From: DATATV01 sp035551355
GTDB taxonomy: Bacteria > Actinomycetota > Actinomycetes > Mycobacteriales > Pseudonocardiaceae
Reading direction: 5' to 3'
Assembly (NCBI GenBank): GCA_035551355.1
Contig: DASZNF010000070.1
Span: 1-43,459, forward strand
Length of the DNA: 43,459 bases
The notes under the pieces are model-generated. The model made no database searches. It was not told the origin of the DNA and was given only the letters and a program-made list of their open reading frames with translations. The first letter of the stretch is position 1, and every line of letters starts with the position of its first letter. Both the position numbers and the translations under genes were made by a program. Below, piece after piece: positions 6,419-14,811 of the stretch.

Positions 6419-8054
6419 AGTTGGCGAAGTCCTGGGTCAGCCAGACGGTGCCGGAGGAGTCGCGCACGACTGCGATGCCGACCCGGGTGAACGATCTGCT
6501 CAGGATGTTCTTGCGGTGCCCGTCGTCGGGCGGCTGCTCGTTGAGCATGCCCTGGGTCAGGCCGGTGGCCATGGACGCGATCGCGGTGTTGGTGTTGGAC
6601 ACCGGGCCGCCGTCGCCGATGTTCTCGCCGGCCGAGGTCCAGTGCACCCCGGCCGCGGTTTCCCGGTCGCCGATGGCGGCCTCGTTCGGGCACTGGTGGG
6701 ACAGTCCGCAGCCACTGGCCATGGTCTGGTTGTGCCGGGTCGCGCTGGTCACCAGATCGGCGTCCATCACGTAGGCCGGCAGACCGGCCGCGGCCCGGGC
6801 CTTGTTCATCAGGGCGAGCACCTGCTCGGCCGGGGAGGGCGGGGGCGCGGTCGTGGTGGTGGTCGTGACCGGGGCGGGCGGCGGCGCCGAATGGCCGGGG
6901 GCGGTGCTGGGCGTGGTGGTCGGCGCCGCGGACGTGATGGTGCTGGGCGGAATGCCGGCCGACGGCTGCGGATTCGGGTTGCGCAGTCCGACGCCGGGGA
7001 GCGGGGTGTTCGGTGCGGCCGAGGTGTGGTCGGTGGTGGTGCCGGGCAGCAGGTGCGGGAAGGCGATGAGCAGGGCCATCGCGCAGATCACCACCACACT
7101 GGCCGCCGACAGGATCGACTTCACCGGTAAGTGCCGCAGCCCGAAGCGTCTCGGCCCGGTCCGTAGGGCGTGGGCCCCACCGTGGGTGCGCAGGGCGGTG
7201 GTCGGGTAGGCCGAGGTGGTCATCCCGGTCTCTGCGTGGCCGGCCAGGTAATGCAGGTCGGAGACGATGTGCTGGGCGTATCCGGCGGGCATCGGCAGCA
7301 TGGCCATGGCCGACAGCAGGTGCTCGGCCGGCACCAGATCGGCGCCGGCCCGCCTGCACCGCCGGCAGCCGCCGACGTGTCGGCTCAATCGCTTGCGCCA
7401 CAACGGAGTCGGCTCACCCGGCCAGTCCTCAGCCTCCTTGTCCAGCTTCGCGCAGCGCGGTTCGGCCGAGAACGCCCGCACCAGCAGCCGGGCCGCGACC
7501 AGCCGCTCCTTCATCCGGCTCACCCGCACCGTCACGTGGTGCGCGGACAGCTCCAGTGCGCTGGCCAGTTCGGCCCGGGTCAGCTGACCGGCGCGCTCCA
7601 GTGCCCACAGCGACAGCAGTTCCCGGTCCTCGCGCTGCAACCAGCGCGCGGCCAGCTCGATTTCCTGGCGCTGCTGGGACATGGTCAGCCGGGTCAGTGC
7701 CCGGTCGACGAACTCCGCGTTCGGGTCGGGCCGGTCGTGGTCGGCCAGTCCGGTCAGGGTGGTGTGCGCCTGCCTGCGGTGTTCCCGGATCTGGTTCATG
7801 GCGATGGCGACCAGCCAGGACCGGAATCGGCGCGGTTCCCGCAGATCGCCGATGCCGCGCACCACCCGGACCATCGTCTCCTGCACCACGTCGTCTACGT
7901 CCGCGGCAGTCGGCAGCGCGCGACCCACGATGCTGTAGACCAGCGGTAAGTACCCCTCCACCAGGGTGTCCAGCGCCCGCCGGTCCCCGGACCGCGCGGC
8001 CGCCACCGCCGAGACATCCAGCCGAGTCGCGTCGATCTGCTCGACCACAACCAC
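6417..8054 (-). CDS. Membrane-tethered ECF sigma factor with built-in ZAS motif and extracellular CAP domain
   Basis: This 545-residue protein has domains in this order. Sigma region 2 (about 14-95) contains ALDTLVEGYLPLVYSIV and DVDDVVQETMVRVVRG. Sigma region 4 (about 130-195) is followed by a zinc-finger-like segment with RHVGGCRRC (His226-x3-Cys230-x2-Cys233, with Cys201 upstream), which is the ZAS anti-sigma signature. One membrane helix (about 313-335) leads to a Pro/Thr-rich linker (360-410). A C-terminal CAP/SCP domain (415-545) carries His441, Glu477 (SAGENIG) and His513 (GHRKNIL). The polypeptide would put sigma and anti-sigma inside the cell and the CAP sensor outside. GTG at 8054 follows AGGTGAG; GTG at 8048 is possible. 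Leucines 36 and 309 are TTA codons. Confidence 0.88.
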   Translation of the reverse strand: MVVVEQIDATRLDVSAVAAARSGDRRALDTLVEGYLPLVYSIVGRALPTAADVDDVVQETMVRVVRGIGDLREPRRFRSWLVAIAMNQIREHRRQAHTTLTGLADHDRPDPNAEFVDRALTRLTMSQQRQEIELAARWLQREDRELLSLWALERAGQLTRAELASALELSAHHVTVRVSRMKERLVAARLLVRAFSAEPRCAKLDKEAEDWPGEPTPLWRKRLSRHVGGCRRCRRAGADLVPAEHLLSAMAMLPMPAGYAQHIVSDLHYLAGHAETGMTTSAYPTTALRTHGGAHALRTGPRRFGLRHLPVKSILSAASVVVICAMALLIAFPHLLPGTTTDHTSAAPNTPLPGVGLRNPNPQPSAGIPPSTITSAAPTTTPSTAPGHSAPPPAPVTTTTTTAPPPSPAEQVLALMNKARAAAGLPAYVMDADLVTSATRHNQTMASGCGLSHQCPNEAAIGDRETAAGVHWTSAGENIGDGGPVSNTNTAIASMATGLTQGMLNEQPPDDGHRKNILSRSFTRVGIAVVRDSSGTVWLTQDFAN

Positions 8055-8449
8055 ACCCTCACCTTCGCGCCGAATCAGGCCGTCACTGATCGGAGACGGG
8101 CCGAACCGCGGCCGGTCACACAAATTCGCCGACGAGCCTGATCGAGAGTCGGCCCGATGTCCATACCAATCTTGGTCCTGGCCAGGGTGGTGGTCCGACA
8201 GGACGGCAGGCGTAGTGCGTTCGCAGTAATCGGCCATCCGGTCGGGTCGGGCACCGACGGTGACCGCCTCGGCCCAGGAAACCCGGTTTGTTTCCTCGAT
8301 CCCGCATGACCGGTCCCCCTCGTGGGGTATGCCTGTTGCCGAGGCAGGTCCCGACTTGGGGCCTGGCAAGCGTTCGACTTCGTTCGGTAACCTGGTGTCA
8401 ACATGCGCACGGATCGCGATTTTCCGCGTTTTCCAGTGGTGGTTCGGTC
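8055..8449. other. Divergent intergenic region between sigma/CAP and STAS-HATPase genes
   Basis: About 395 bases lie here without a convincing gene. The only clear structure is an inverted repeat, GGAAAC-N7-GTTTCC, at 8277-8295. Its arm resembles a generic ECF -35 hexamer, but no matching -10 element is evident at 16-17 bp. The stretch probably holds both promoters. Open frames continue upstream from both flanking genes but lack ribosome sites and family similarity. Confidence 0.5.
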
Positions 8450-9211
8450 ATGACGAAGATGGAGCAGATCCGCTGGCAGCGGGAAACCCTACGGGATTGT
8501 TCGATATTGCGACCGGTCGGCGAGCTAAATCCCCTCACCTATCGGCGGTTCAGTGATGACCTGGTCAAGTTCGCCATGGACCAGCCGGCCGCGCTGGTGG
8601 TCGACGTGGCCGAACTGCGCATCACCGGCGAACCGCTGCTGACCGCGTTCTCCGCCGCGTGGATGCGGGTCGGCGAGTGGCCGGGTGTGCCGATCATGCT
8701 GGTGGTCGTCGCCGACGAACGCCGGGCGGTGTGGCAGTCCAGCGCGATCAACCGGTTCGTGCCGGTGTTCGGCTCGGTGTCCACGGCGCTGGCCGCCCTC
8801 GCCGAGCCGCCGGCCCGCAGGCTGGCCAAGGTCGACCTGGTGCCGGCCTCCAGGACATCCGGGGACGCGCGGCGGTTCATCCGGGAGACCTGCGGGCGGT
8901 GGGCGCTGCCCGAGGTGATCGAGGATGCCTCCGCGGTGGTCACCGAACTGGTGGAGAACGCGCTCCTGCACGCCCACGGCGACCTGCGCCTGCGCCTGGA
9001 GCTGCGCGGCGAACTGCTGACCGTGGCGGTCGACGACGACGAGCCCCGGCAGGCGGTGCTGCGCGAGTTCAGCGCCGGCCGGCGGCCCGCGATCGGGCTG
9101 CGTCTGGTCGCCGAGCTGGCCCGGGCCTGGGGGAGCGTGCCCCGGTGGCCGGAGGGCAAGGTGGTGTGGGCGACGCTGCCGGTGGGCGAGCGTCGCCAGC
9201 CGGTCGTCTGA
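8450..9211 (+). CDS. STAS domain fused to an anti-sigma-type HATPase
   Basis: This 253-residue protein has an N-terminal STAS-like half (about 15-115, LRPVGELNPLTYRRFSDDLV) and a C-terminal RsbW/SpoIIAB-like ATPase half (about 135-245). The ATPase half has the N-box VVTELVENALLHAHGD and the closing GLRLVAELARAWGS. The usual phospho-acceptor D-S-S-G of STAS antagonists reads LRITGEPL, so the standard serine is absent. The pairing suggests a partner-switching regulator of a sigma factor or of the adjacent Che-like proteins. ATG at 8450 is used; ATG at 8459 is an alternative, and neither has a strong ribosome site. Confidence 0.78.
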   Translation: MTKMEQIRWQRETLRDCSILRPVGELNPLTYRRFSDDLVKFAMDQPAALVVDVAELRITGEPLLTAFSAAWMRVGEWPGVPIMLVVVADERRAVWQSSAINRFVPVFGSVSTALAALAEPPARRLAKVDLVPASRTSGDARRFIRETCGRWALPEVIEDASAVVTELVENALLHAHGDLRLRLELRGELLTVAVDDDEPRQAVLREFSAGRRPAIGLRLVAELARAWGSVPRWPEGKVVWATLPVGERRQPVV

Positions 9212-9228
9212 TCAGCCGGTCGTCTGAT
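9197..9228. repeat. Exact 16-bp tandem duplication across two convergent stop codons
   Basis: CAGCCGGTCGTCTGAT occurs at 9197-9212 and again at 9213-9228 with no gap. The first copy supplies the end and stop of the STAS-HATPase gene; the second supplies the end of the CheR gene on the other strand. Confidence 0.95.
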
Positions 9229-11011
9229 TCGCCTCGGTTCCGGTCTCGGTGTCCAGCTGCTCCATGATCAGGATCGCCCCGGACGGGGTGTTGGACCGGT
9301 CCCGCAGCGAACTGCACACCACCCGCACCGAGATGGTGCGACCGCGCCGGTTCACCCCGGTCATGGTGACCTCGGTCCAGTACTCCGGATCACCCAGCGC
9401 CGGCCGGACGATCGGGCGCAGCTCGGCCACCGGCAGACCGATGTCCAGGTTGAGCAGGTGCTCGCCCTCGGCCTCCTCCGGCCGCAGCCCCCACAGTCCC
9501 TCGGCCCCGGTGTTCCACACCACGATGCGCATCGACTGGTCGACCACGGCGACCCCGGCGTGCCAGGAACTCATGATCGAGCCGAAGAACTCGTTCACCT
9601 CGTCCAGTTCGCTGCTGCGCTCGCGCAGTTCGGTGTTGATGGTCTGCAGCTCGTCGTTGGTGGACTGGAGTTCCTCGTTGGTGGTTTCGAGTTCTTCGTT
9701 GGTGGACTGCAGCTCCTCGTAGGCGGACTCGCGCTGCCGGTTGGCGCGGTTCAGCTCGGCCAGCAGCCGCCGGTTCGTGGTCACGTCGTGGAACACCAGG
9801 GACACTCCAACGAGGGTTTCGTCGGACAGCAGCGGACTGACGTGCACCTCGAGCGCGAGCACCTCACCGGGGCCACGTTGCCACTCGATGTCCTTGATGC
9901 GCAAGGATCTCCTTTCGCTGCGGGCCTGGTCGATGTAGCCGCGCAGCTCCACCGGGCGGTAGGACAGTTCCAGATCCCGCAGCGGCCGGCCGATGTCCCG
10001 CTCGGTCAGCCCGAACAGGTGCTGGGCCTGTTCGTTGGCCAGCGCCACCACGTCGCCGTTGACCAGCACCACCTGGGCCACCGGACCCGCGGAGAAGGAC
10101 AACGCGCGCAACGCGTCGATCTGCCCCATCTCGCCCCGCCGGTCGTGCACCACGGACCGGCCGAACACCGAGGCGATGTCGGTGCGGGTGTTGGCGACCT
10201 TGCGGAACATCCGGCGTTTGAGGTCGATCGGGTCGAACACCCGGCTGTGTCCGAGCAGCATTTCCGCCTTGCCCAGGAACAGCGCACCGCGCGGGGACAA
10301 CGCGAAGTGGAACTTGTCGAGAATCTTGGTCTGGGTCTCGGCGTTGAAGTACATCAACGTGTTGCGGCAGGCGAGCAGGTCGATACGGGAGATCGGGGCG
10401 TCCTGCACCAGATCGTTGCGGCCGAAGATCACCGACCGGCGCAGGTCCTTGCGGAAGGCGAACCGGCCGCTGACCGGCTCGAAGTAGCGCCGGATCAGGT
10501 CCGGGGTCAGCGCCTGGACCTCCTTCTCGCCGTAGATGGCGTGCCGGGCCTGGTTCAGGGCCTCGTCGTCGACGTCGGTGGCGTAGATCTTCACCCGCTG
10601 CCGGAACTCGTCCACGCCGAGCACCTCGGACAGCGCGATGGCCAGGCTGTAGGCCTCCTCGCCGGAGGCGCAGCCCGCGCTCCACACCCGCAGCGGCTCG
10701 TCCGGCCCCCGTTCGGCCAGCAGCGAGGAGATGACCTCGGACTGCAGGAACTCCCAGGCGTCCGGGTCGCGGAAGAACCCGGTGACGTTGATCAGGATCG
10801 TGTTGAACAGCGACACGAACTCGTCCGGATTGGCCTGCAGCAGGTCGAGGTAGTCGGTGTAGTCCTCCACACCGACGTGCGACAACCTGCGGTCGACCCG
10901 GCGCATCAGGCTGCTGCGCTTGTATCCGGTGAAGTCGAATCCGCGAGTTTCCTTCAGGTACCGCAGAATCTCTTCGAACCCGTTGGTGGTCTGTGCAGTG
11001 TCGTCCACCAA
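9212..11011 (-). CDS. CheR-type methyltransferase with PAS domains and coiled coil
   Basis: This 599-residue protein starts with a CheR N-domain and SAM-binding domain (about 10-275), with NVTGFFRDPDAWEFL and the SAM loop WSAGCASGEEAYS (110-122). A PAS domain (305-412, LVNGDVVALANEQAQHLFGL) follows, then a coiled coil of repeated ELQSTNEELE units (413-475) and a second PAS domain (476-590, VVDQSMRIVVWNTGAEGLWG). It is soluble. It lies 18 bp after cheB on the same strand, so the two are one operon. No receptor, CheA or CheW gene is nearby, so the role is probably non-motility signalling. The start is TTG at 11011 or GTG at 11008. Confidence 0.88.
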   Translation of the reverse strand: MVDDTAQTTNGFEEILRYLKETRGFDFTGYKRSSLMRRVDRRLSHVGVEDYTDYLDLLQANPDEFVSLFNTILINVTGFFRDPDAWEFLQSEVISSLLAERGPDEPLRVWSAGCASGEEAYSLAIALSEVLGVDEFRQRVKIYATDVDDEALNQARHAIYGEKEVQALTPDLIRRYFEPVSGRFAFRKDLRRSVIFGRNDLVQDAPISRIDLLACRNTLMYFNAETQTKILDKFHFALSPRGALFLGKAEMLLGHSRVFDPIDLKRRMFRKVANTRTDIASVFGRSVVHDRRGEMGQIDALRALSFSAGPVAQVVLVNGDVVALANEQAQHLFGLTERDIGRPLRDLELSYRPVELRGYIDQARSERRSLRIKDIEWQRGPGEVLALEVHVSPLLSDETLVGVSLVFHDVTTNRRLLAELNRANRQRESAYEELQSTNEELETTNEELQSTNDELQTINTELRERSSELDEVNEFFGSIMSSWHAGVAVVDQSMRIVVWNTGAEGLWGLRPEEAEGEHLLNLDIGLPVAELRPIVRPALGDPEYWTEVTMTGVNRRGRTISVRVVCSSLRDRSNTPSGAILIMEQLDTETGTEANQTTG

Positions 11012-11029
11012 CGCACGATACCCAGTGGC

Positions 11030-11848
11030 TTATCCGGACGCCGGTCCGAGCAGCATTTCCCGCAGCACCTCCGCCGCCTCCGCCTGCTCCACACCTTGGT
11101 CGGCGTACCGCTGGGCAAGTTCGTACAGCCCGTTGCGCCGGGCGTTGTCGCTCATCTGGTCGGCCAACCTGCGCTTTTCCTCCAGCGCGCGCAGCGCGGC
11201 CCACAGCGCCTTCTGCTCCTCGGCCGGCCGCTGCCGGGGTGACTGCTCGGTGATCGCGCCGGACGGACGGTCGGGTGGCTGGGCCATATCGGCCAGCGCG
11301 CCACCCAGCTTCTGCGCGGACAGCACCCGGTCCACCGTGACCTGGGCCAGTGCGCTGTCCGGCATTCCGCGGTGCAGCGCGTCCCGTGGATCCTGCACGA
11401 CGGCCAGCCCGCCTCGGGACTTGATCGCCAGCAGGCCCACCGTGCCATCGCCGAGGGTGCCGGACAGCACCACCCCGATCACCCGGGAGCCCCACGCCAT
11501 GGCCGCGGACCGGAACAGGGCGTCGACGCTGGGGCGGTAGCCGTTCTCGGTCGCGCCGTGGGACAGCGCGATCCGATCGGCCTCCACCAGCAGGTGCTGG
11601 TCGGGCACGGCGGTGTAGACGGTGCCCGCCTGCAGTCGCTCGCCGTGTCGCGCGGTCACCGCGGGCAGCGGGCCGACCCGGTCGAGGATGGCGTCCAGGG
11701 CGCTGCCCCGGCCCGGCGGCAGGTGCAGCACGACCAGCACCGCCGCCGGCAGATCGATCGGCAGTCCCGCGGTGAGTTCGCGAAGCGCCTCGACTCCGCC
11801 GGCAGAGGCCCCGACCACGATCAGGCTCTGTGCCGGCCGCACCCGCAT
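11030..11848 (-). CDS. Stand-alone CheB-type methylesterase domain protein
   Basis: This 272-residue protein consists of the CheB catalytic domain without a receiver. The triad is visible: VVGASAGGVEAL (Ser15), VVLHLPPGRGS (His42) and SGTLGDGTVG (Asp134). A charged helical tail (about 210-272, EEQKALWAALRALEEKRRLA) replaces the usual end. It probably removes methyl or amide groups from glutamates of an unknown partner, opposing the CheR-PAS protein encoded directly downstream. ATG at 11848 is preceded by GAAGGG; an upstream ATG at 11887 is less likely. Confidence 0.85.
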   Translation of the reverse strand: MRVRPAQSLIVVGASAGGVEALRELTAGLPIDLPAAVLVVLHLPPGRGSALDAILDRVGPLPAVTARHGERLQAGTVYTAVPDQHLLVEADRIALSHGATENGYRPSVDALFRSAAMAWGSRVIGVVLSGTLGDGTVGLLAIKSRGGLAVVQDPRDALHRGMPDSALAQVTVDRVLSAQKLGGALADMAQPPDRPSGAITEQSPRQRPAEEQKALWAALRALEEKRRLADQMSDNARRNGLYELAQRYADQGVEQAEAAEVLREMLLGPASG

Positions 11849-11879
11849 CAACCGCCCTTCGGGTCGGCAATGCCGCTGT

Positions 11880-12117
11880 CTACCCATTCGGCGGCAAGAC
11901 CAAACGTACTTCCTCGCGGGGCGGCCGGCGCGGGTTATTTCTGGCCGCGCCCGGTTCGACCAGGGTTCGGAACAACTGGTCGTGAGCCGAGCGCAGCGCC
12001 TTGATCCGCTCGTACTGCTCGGTCGGCCATTCGTGCGGCAGCAGGAACGGGCGCAATGCGACGGGTAGTCGCGGACCCCGATGGTGACGGGCTCGCGGAT
12101 GAGGGCGCGCAGCCGCT
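11880..12117 (-). pseudogene. Frameshifted, 5'-truncated gene of unknown family
   Basis: Two overlapping minus-strand frames join into one plausible protein end. LRALIREPVTIGVRDYP (about 12110-12060) continues, after a one-base slip, as VALRPFLLPHEWPTEQYERI, then KALRSAHDQLFRTLVE, and ends at TAG 11880-11882. I do not recognise the family. The start is missing: the coding-like segment begins right at the stop codon of the ABC substrate-binding gene. A single missing base near 12062 would explain the shift. It lies upstream of cheB on the same strand. Confidence 0.5.
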
Positions 12118-13036
12118 ACAGGGTCGGCTTCGGGTTGACCGCGGACTGCTGGATGCCGGAGCTGGTGACGCCCCACTTGGTCAGAATCCGGGCGTAGTCA
12201 CCGTTTCTGATCAGTTCGTTCACCGCGTCGCTGAGGGGTTTGGTCAACGCGGAACCCTTGCCGGTCACGAAACCGACCGGGGTCGAGCTGAACTGGCCGA
12301 GGAACCGGGTGTTCGGCACGTGCGTCTGGTCGTACTGGAGGCTCAGTGTCGGTCCGAAGTAGACATCCACCTTTCCGTTGGCCAGGCCCAGCCAGATCGG
12401 CGCGGTGTCGGAGAACAGTTGCACGGTATAGGGTTTCCGGCCCGCCGCCGCGCATTTGTTCGCGCCGTCGGTGAGGATCTGCTGGAAGGTCGAACCGGGG
12501 CTGGTGGCCACGGTGAGGCCGCACAGATCGGTGAGGCTGGTGACCTTGCTCAGCTGACTGCCCGCGGAGCCGAGGAAGGACTGGCCGTCGGTCAGGTAGG
12601 TGGCGAAGTCGACCACCTTCTCCCGGGCCGCCGTGACGCCGAAGTTGTCCTCGCCGACGTCGTACTTTCCGTTCTGCACGCCCGGAATGATTGTGGCGAA
12701 CGTGCCGTTCTGCACGGTCCAGCCGATGCCGAGGAGCTTGCCGACGGCATTGCGCAGGTCCACGTCCAGACCGACGTCCTGACCGTTCACCGTGCCGCCG
12801 TGCGGCAGCGAGGACGTGCCCGGTTGGCGCGTGGTGCCCAGGGTGAGCGTCCGGGTGTTCGCCGGGAGTTCGGCCCGCAGTGCGGTGTCGACGCCGATGG
12901 CGGACACCACGTCCTGGGTCGGATAGCTCGCGGAACCGGACGGCGCGGCCGGGTCGGCGGCACTGGCCGGGCCGCACGCGGTCGCCACCGCCGCCACGGC
13001 GACCAGCGACAACCAGAGCAGACGTGATCGGGACAC
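12116..13036 (-). CDS. Polar amino-acid ABC transporter substrate-binding lipoprotein
   Basis: This 306-residue protein has a lipoprotein signal (SLVAVAAVATACGPASA, lipobox Cys near residue 21) and an SBP_bac_3 fold. That fold shows in GLDVDLRNAVGKLLGI, TVQNGTFATIIPGVQNGKYD and the YLTDGQSFLG hinge region. It binds an amino acid or opine outside the cell and delivers it to the permease and ATPase encoded just upstream. The GTG at 13036 follows GAAGGGA. It is the last gene of a three-gene operon in the order permease, ATPase, binding protein. The ligand is not predictable from sequence. Confidence 0.9.
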   Translation of the reverse strand: MSRSRLLWLSLVAVAAVATACGPASAADPAAPSGSASYPTQDVVSAIGVDTALRAELPANTRTLTLGTTRQPGTSSLPHGGTVNGQDVGLDVDLRNAVGKLLGIGWTVQNGTFATIIPGVQNGKYDVGEDNFGVTAAREKVVDFATYLTDGQSFLGSAGSQLSKVTSLTDLCGLTVATSPGSTFQQILTDGANKCAAAGRKPYTVQLFSDTAPIWLGLANGKVDVYFGPTLSLQYDQTHVPNTRFLGQFSSTPVGFVTGKGSALTKPLSDAVNELIRNGDYARILTKWGVTSSGIQQSAVNPKPTL

Positions 13037-13056
13037 GAGGATTCCCTTCGGTTGGG

Positions 13057-13818
13057 TCACAGCACCGCGGACAGGAACGTGCGGGTCCTGTCCTGTCGGG
13101 GGTTGGCGAGCACCTCGGCCGGTGGCCCGGACTCGACGATCCGGCCGCCGTCCAGGAACACCACGGTGTCGGCGACCTCGCGGGCGAAGCCGATCTCGTG
13201 GGTGACCACGAGCATGGTCATGCCGCTGACAGCCAGGTCTTTCATCACGCCGAGCACCTCGCCGACCAGTTCCGGGTCCAGCGCGCTGGTCGGCTCGTCG
13301 AACAGCATCAGCCGGGGCCGCATGGCCAGCGCCCGCGCGATGGCGACCCGTTGTTGCTGGCCGCCGGACAGCTGCCGCGGATAGGTCTGCTCGCGACCGC
13401 CCAGCCCGACTCGGTCCAGCAGGTCCCGCGCCTGGGCGATGGACTCCTTCTTGGACAGTAGGCGGGCCGCCAGCGGGCCCTCGATGATGTTGTCCAGCAC
13501 GGTGCGGTGTCCGAACAGGTTGAACTGCTGGAACACCATGCCGATCCGGGCCCGCTGCCGAGTGATCGCGGTGGGTCGCAACTCGTGCAGCCGGTGCCGG
13601 GCGTAGCGGTAGCCGATCAGCTCGCCGTCGATCTCGACGAAACCGGCGTCCGGCTTCTCCAGGTGGTTCACGCAGCGCAGCAGCGTGCTCTTGCCCGCTC
13701 CAGACGGGCCGAGCAGCACGGCAACCTCGCCCTCGCCGATGTCGAGATCCACCCCGTCCAGCACGGTGTGGGCGCCGAAACTCTTGCGCAGCCCGCGAAT
13801 CCGCACCAGCGCGGTCAT
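13057..13818 (-). CDS. Polar amino-acid ABC transporter ATPase
   Basis: This 253-residue nucleotide-binding subunit of the HisP/GlnQ type has a Walker A GPSGAGKST (37-45), Q-loop VFQQFNLF, signature LSGGQQQRV (150-158), Walker B MLFDEPTSALDPE (171-183) and switch His207 (VVTHEIG). The ATG at 13818 overlaps the TGA of the permease gene by four bases, which shows translational coupling. It drives import through the adjacent permease. Confidence 0.95.
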   Translation of the reverse strand: MTALVRIRGLRKSFGAHTVLDGVDLDIGEGEVAVLLGPSGAGKSTLLRCVNHLEKPDAGFVEIDGELIGYRYARHRLHELRPTAITRQRARIGMVFQQFNLFGHRTVLDNIIEGPLAARLLSKKESIAQARDLLDRVGLGGREQTYPRQLSGGQQQRVAIARALAMRPRLMLFDEPTSALDPELVGEVLGVMKDLAVSGMTMLVVTHEIGFAREVADTVVFLDGGRIVESGPPAEVLANPRQDRTRTFLSAVL

Positions 13819-14804
13819 GACACACCGGCCAGGTCGCGGAACAGCGGCAGGTTCGACCGCGCGATCGTCCACAGGCCCCGGTTTTCCCGGGTGCGACGGC
13901 TGCCGCGGGCGTAGTGCCGCTCGATGTAGTACTGGCCGACCGACAGCAGCGTGGTGAGCACGACGTACCAGATCGTGGCCACCAGCAGCAGCGGCATGAC
14001 CAGGAAGTTCTGGTTGTAGATCAACTGCACCGAATACAGCAGGTCCTGCACGGCGATGACGCTGACGATCGAGGTCGCCTTCAGCATGCCGATCAGCATG
14101 TTGCCCGAGGCCGGAATGATCGCGGGCATCGCCTGGGGCAGCACGATTCGCCGGAAGATCCGGCTCGGACGCAGGCCGAGCGCCTCGGCTGCCTCGGTCT
14201 GCCCGCGGTCCACGGACAGGATGCCACCACGCACGATCTCCGCCGAGAACGCGGCCACGTCCAGGGTCAGGCCGACGAACGCGGCGAGCAGGCCGGTGAA
14301 CAGATGCGCCGTTTTCACCGTGACGAATTCCGGGCCGAACGGAACGCCAAGGGAAAGCTGGGGATACAACGAGGCCAGCTCGTACCAGAACAGCAGTTGC
14401 ACCAACGGTGGCACGGACCGGATCAGCCACACGTAACCGAAACTGACCGACCGGAGAATCGGATTCCGAGACAGTCGCATGACGGCCAGGCCGATGCCGA
14501 GCAGGTAGCCGCACACCAGCACCGCGGCGGTCAGCCACAGCGTCAGCCCCAGCCCGTGCAGCACGGCTGACGTGGTGAAAAAGCTCCACACCACGGGCCA
14601 CTGGAACCGCGGGTTGGTGATCAACGTGTGGGCCAGCATGGCCAGCAGCACGAGGACGATCGCCGCGGACACCCACTGTCCGGGTCGCCGCAGCGGAACC
14701 AGTCGAGCGGAAAGAAGGTCGGCGTCCGAAACGTTTATGTCGAATTCCGAAACATTTCTGGTGGTCGGGTCCGCCGGAGCTCCGGACAGCACATTTCTCG
14801 GCAC
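13815..14804 (-). CDS. Polar amino-acid ABC transporter permease
   Basis: This 329-residue HisM/GlnP-type permease has an N-terminal hydrophilic extension of about 45 residues and several membrane helices. The EAA loop reads EAAEALGLRPSRIFRRIVLP, the contact site for the ATPase. Only one permease gene is present, so the channel is probably a homodimer. The GTG at 14804 is the longest usable start. A possible 41-codon reading frame ends just upstream (14812). It is the first gene of the importer operon and is divergent from the RHS gene. Confidence 0.9.
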   Translation of the reverse strand: MPRNVLSGAPADPTTRNVSEFDINVSDADLLSARLVPLRRPGQWVSAAIVLVLLAMLAHTLITNPRFQWPVVWSFFTTSAVLHGLGLTLWLTAAVLVCGYLLGIGLAVMRLSRNPILRSVSFGYVWLIRSVPPLVQLLFWYELASLYPQLSLGVPFGPEFVTVKTAHLFTGLLAAFVGLTLDVAAFSAEIVRGGILSVDRGQTEAAEALGLRPSRIFRRIVLPQAMPAIIPASGNMLIGMLKATSIVSVIAVQDLLYSVQLIYNQNFLVMPLLLVATIWYVVLTTLLSVGQYYIERHYARGSRRTRENRGLWTIARSNLPLFRDLAGVS

Positions 14805-14811
14805 GCGGTCA

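Noticed and set aside
8324..8329. GGGTAT as a SigB-type -10 element for the STAS-HATPase gene
   Set aside because: No GTTT-type -35 is found at 14-15 bp upstream, and the site lies 120 bases from the start.
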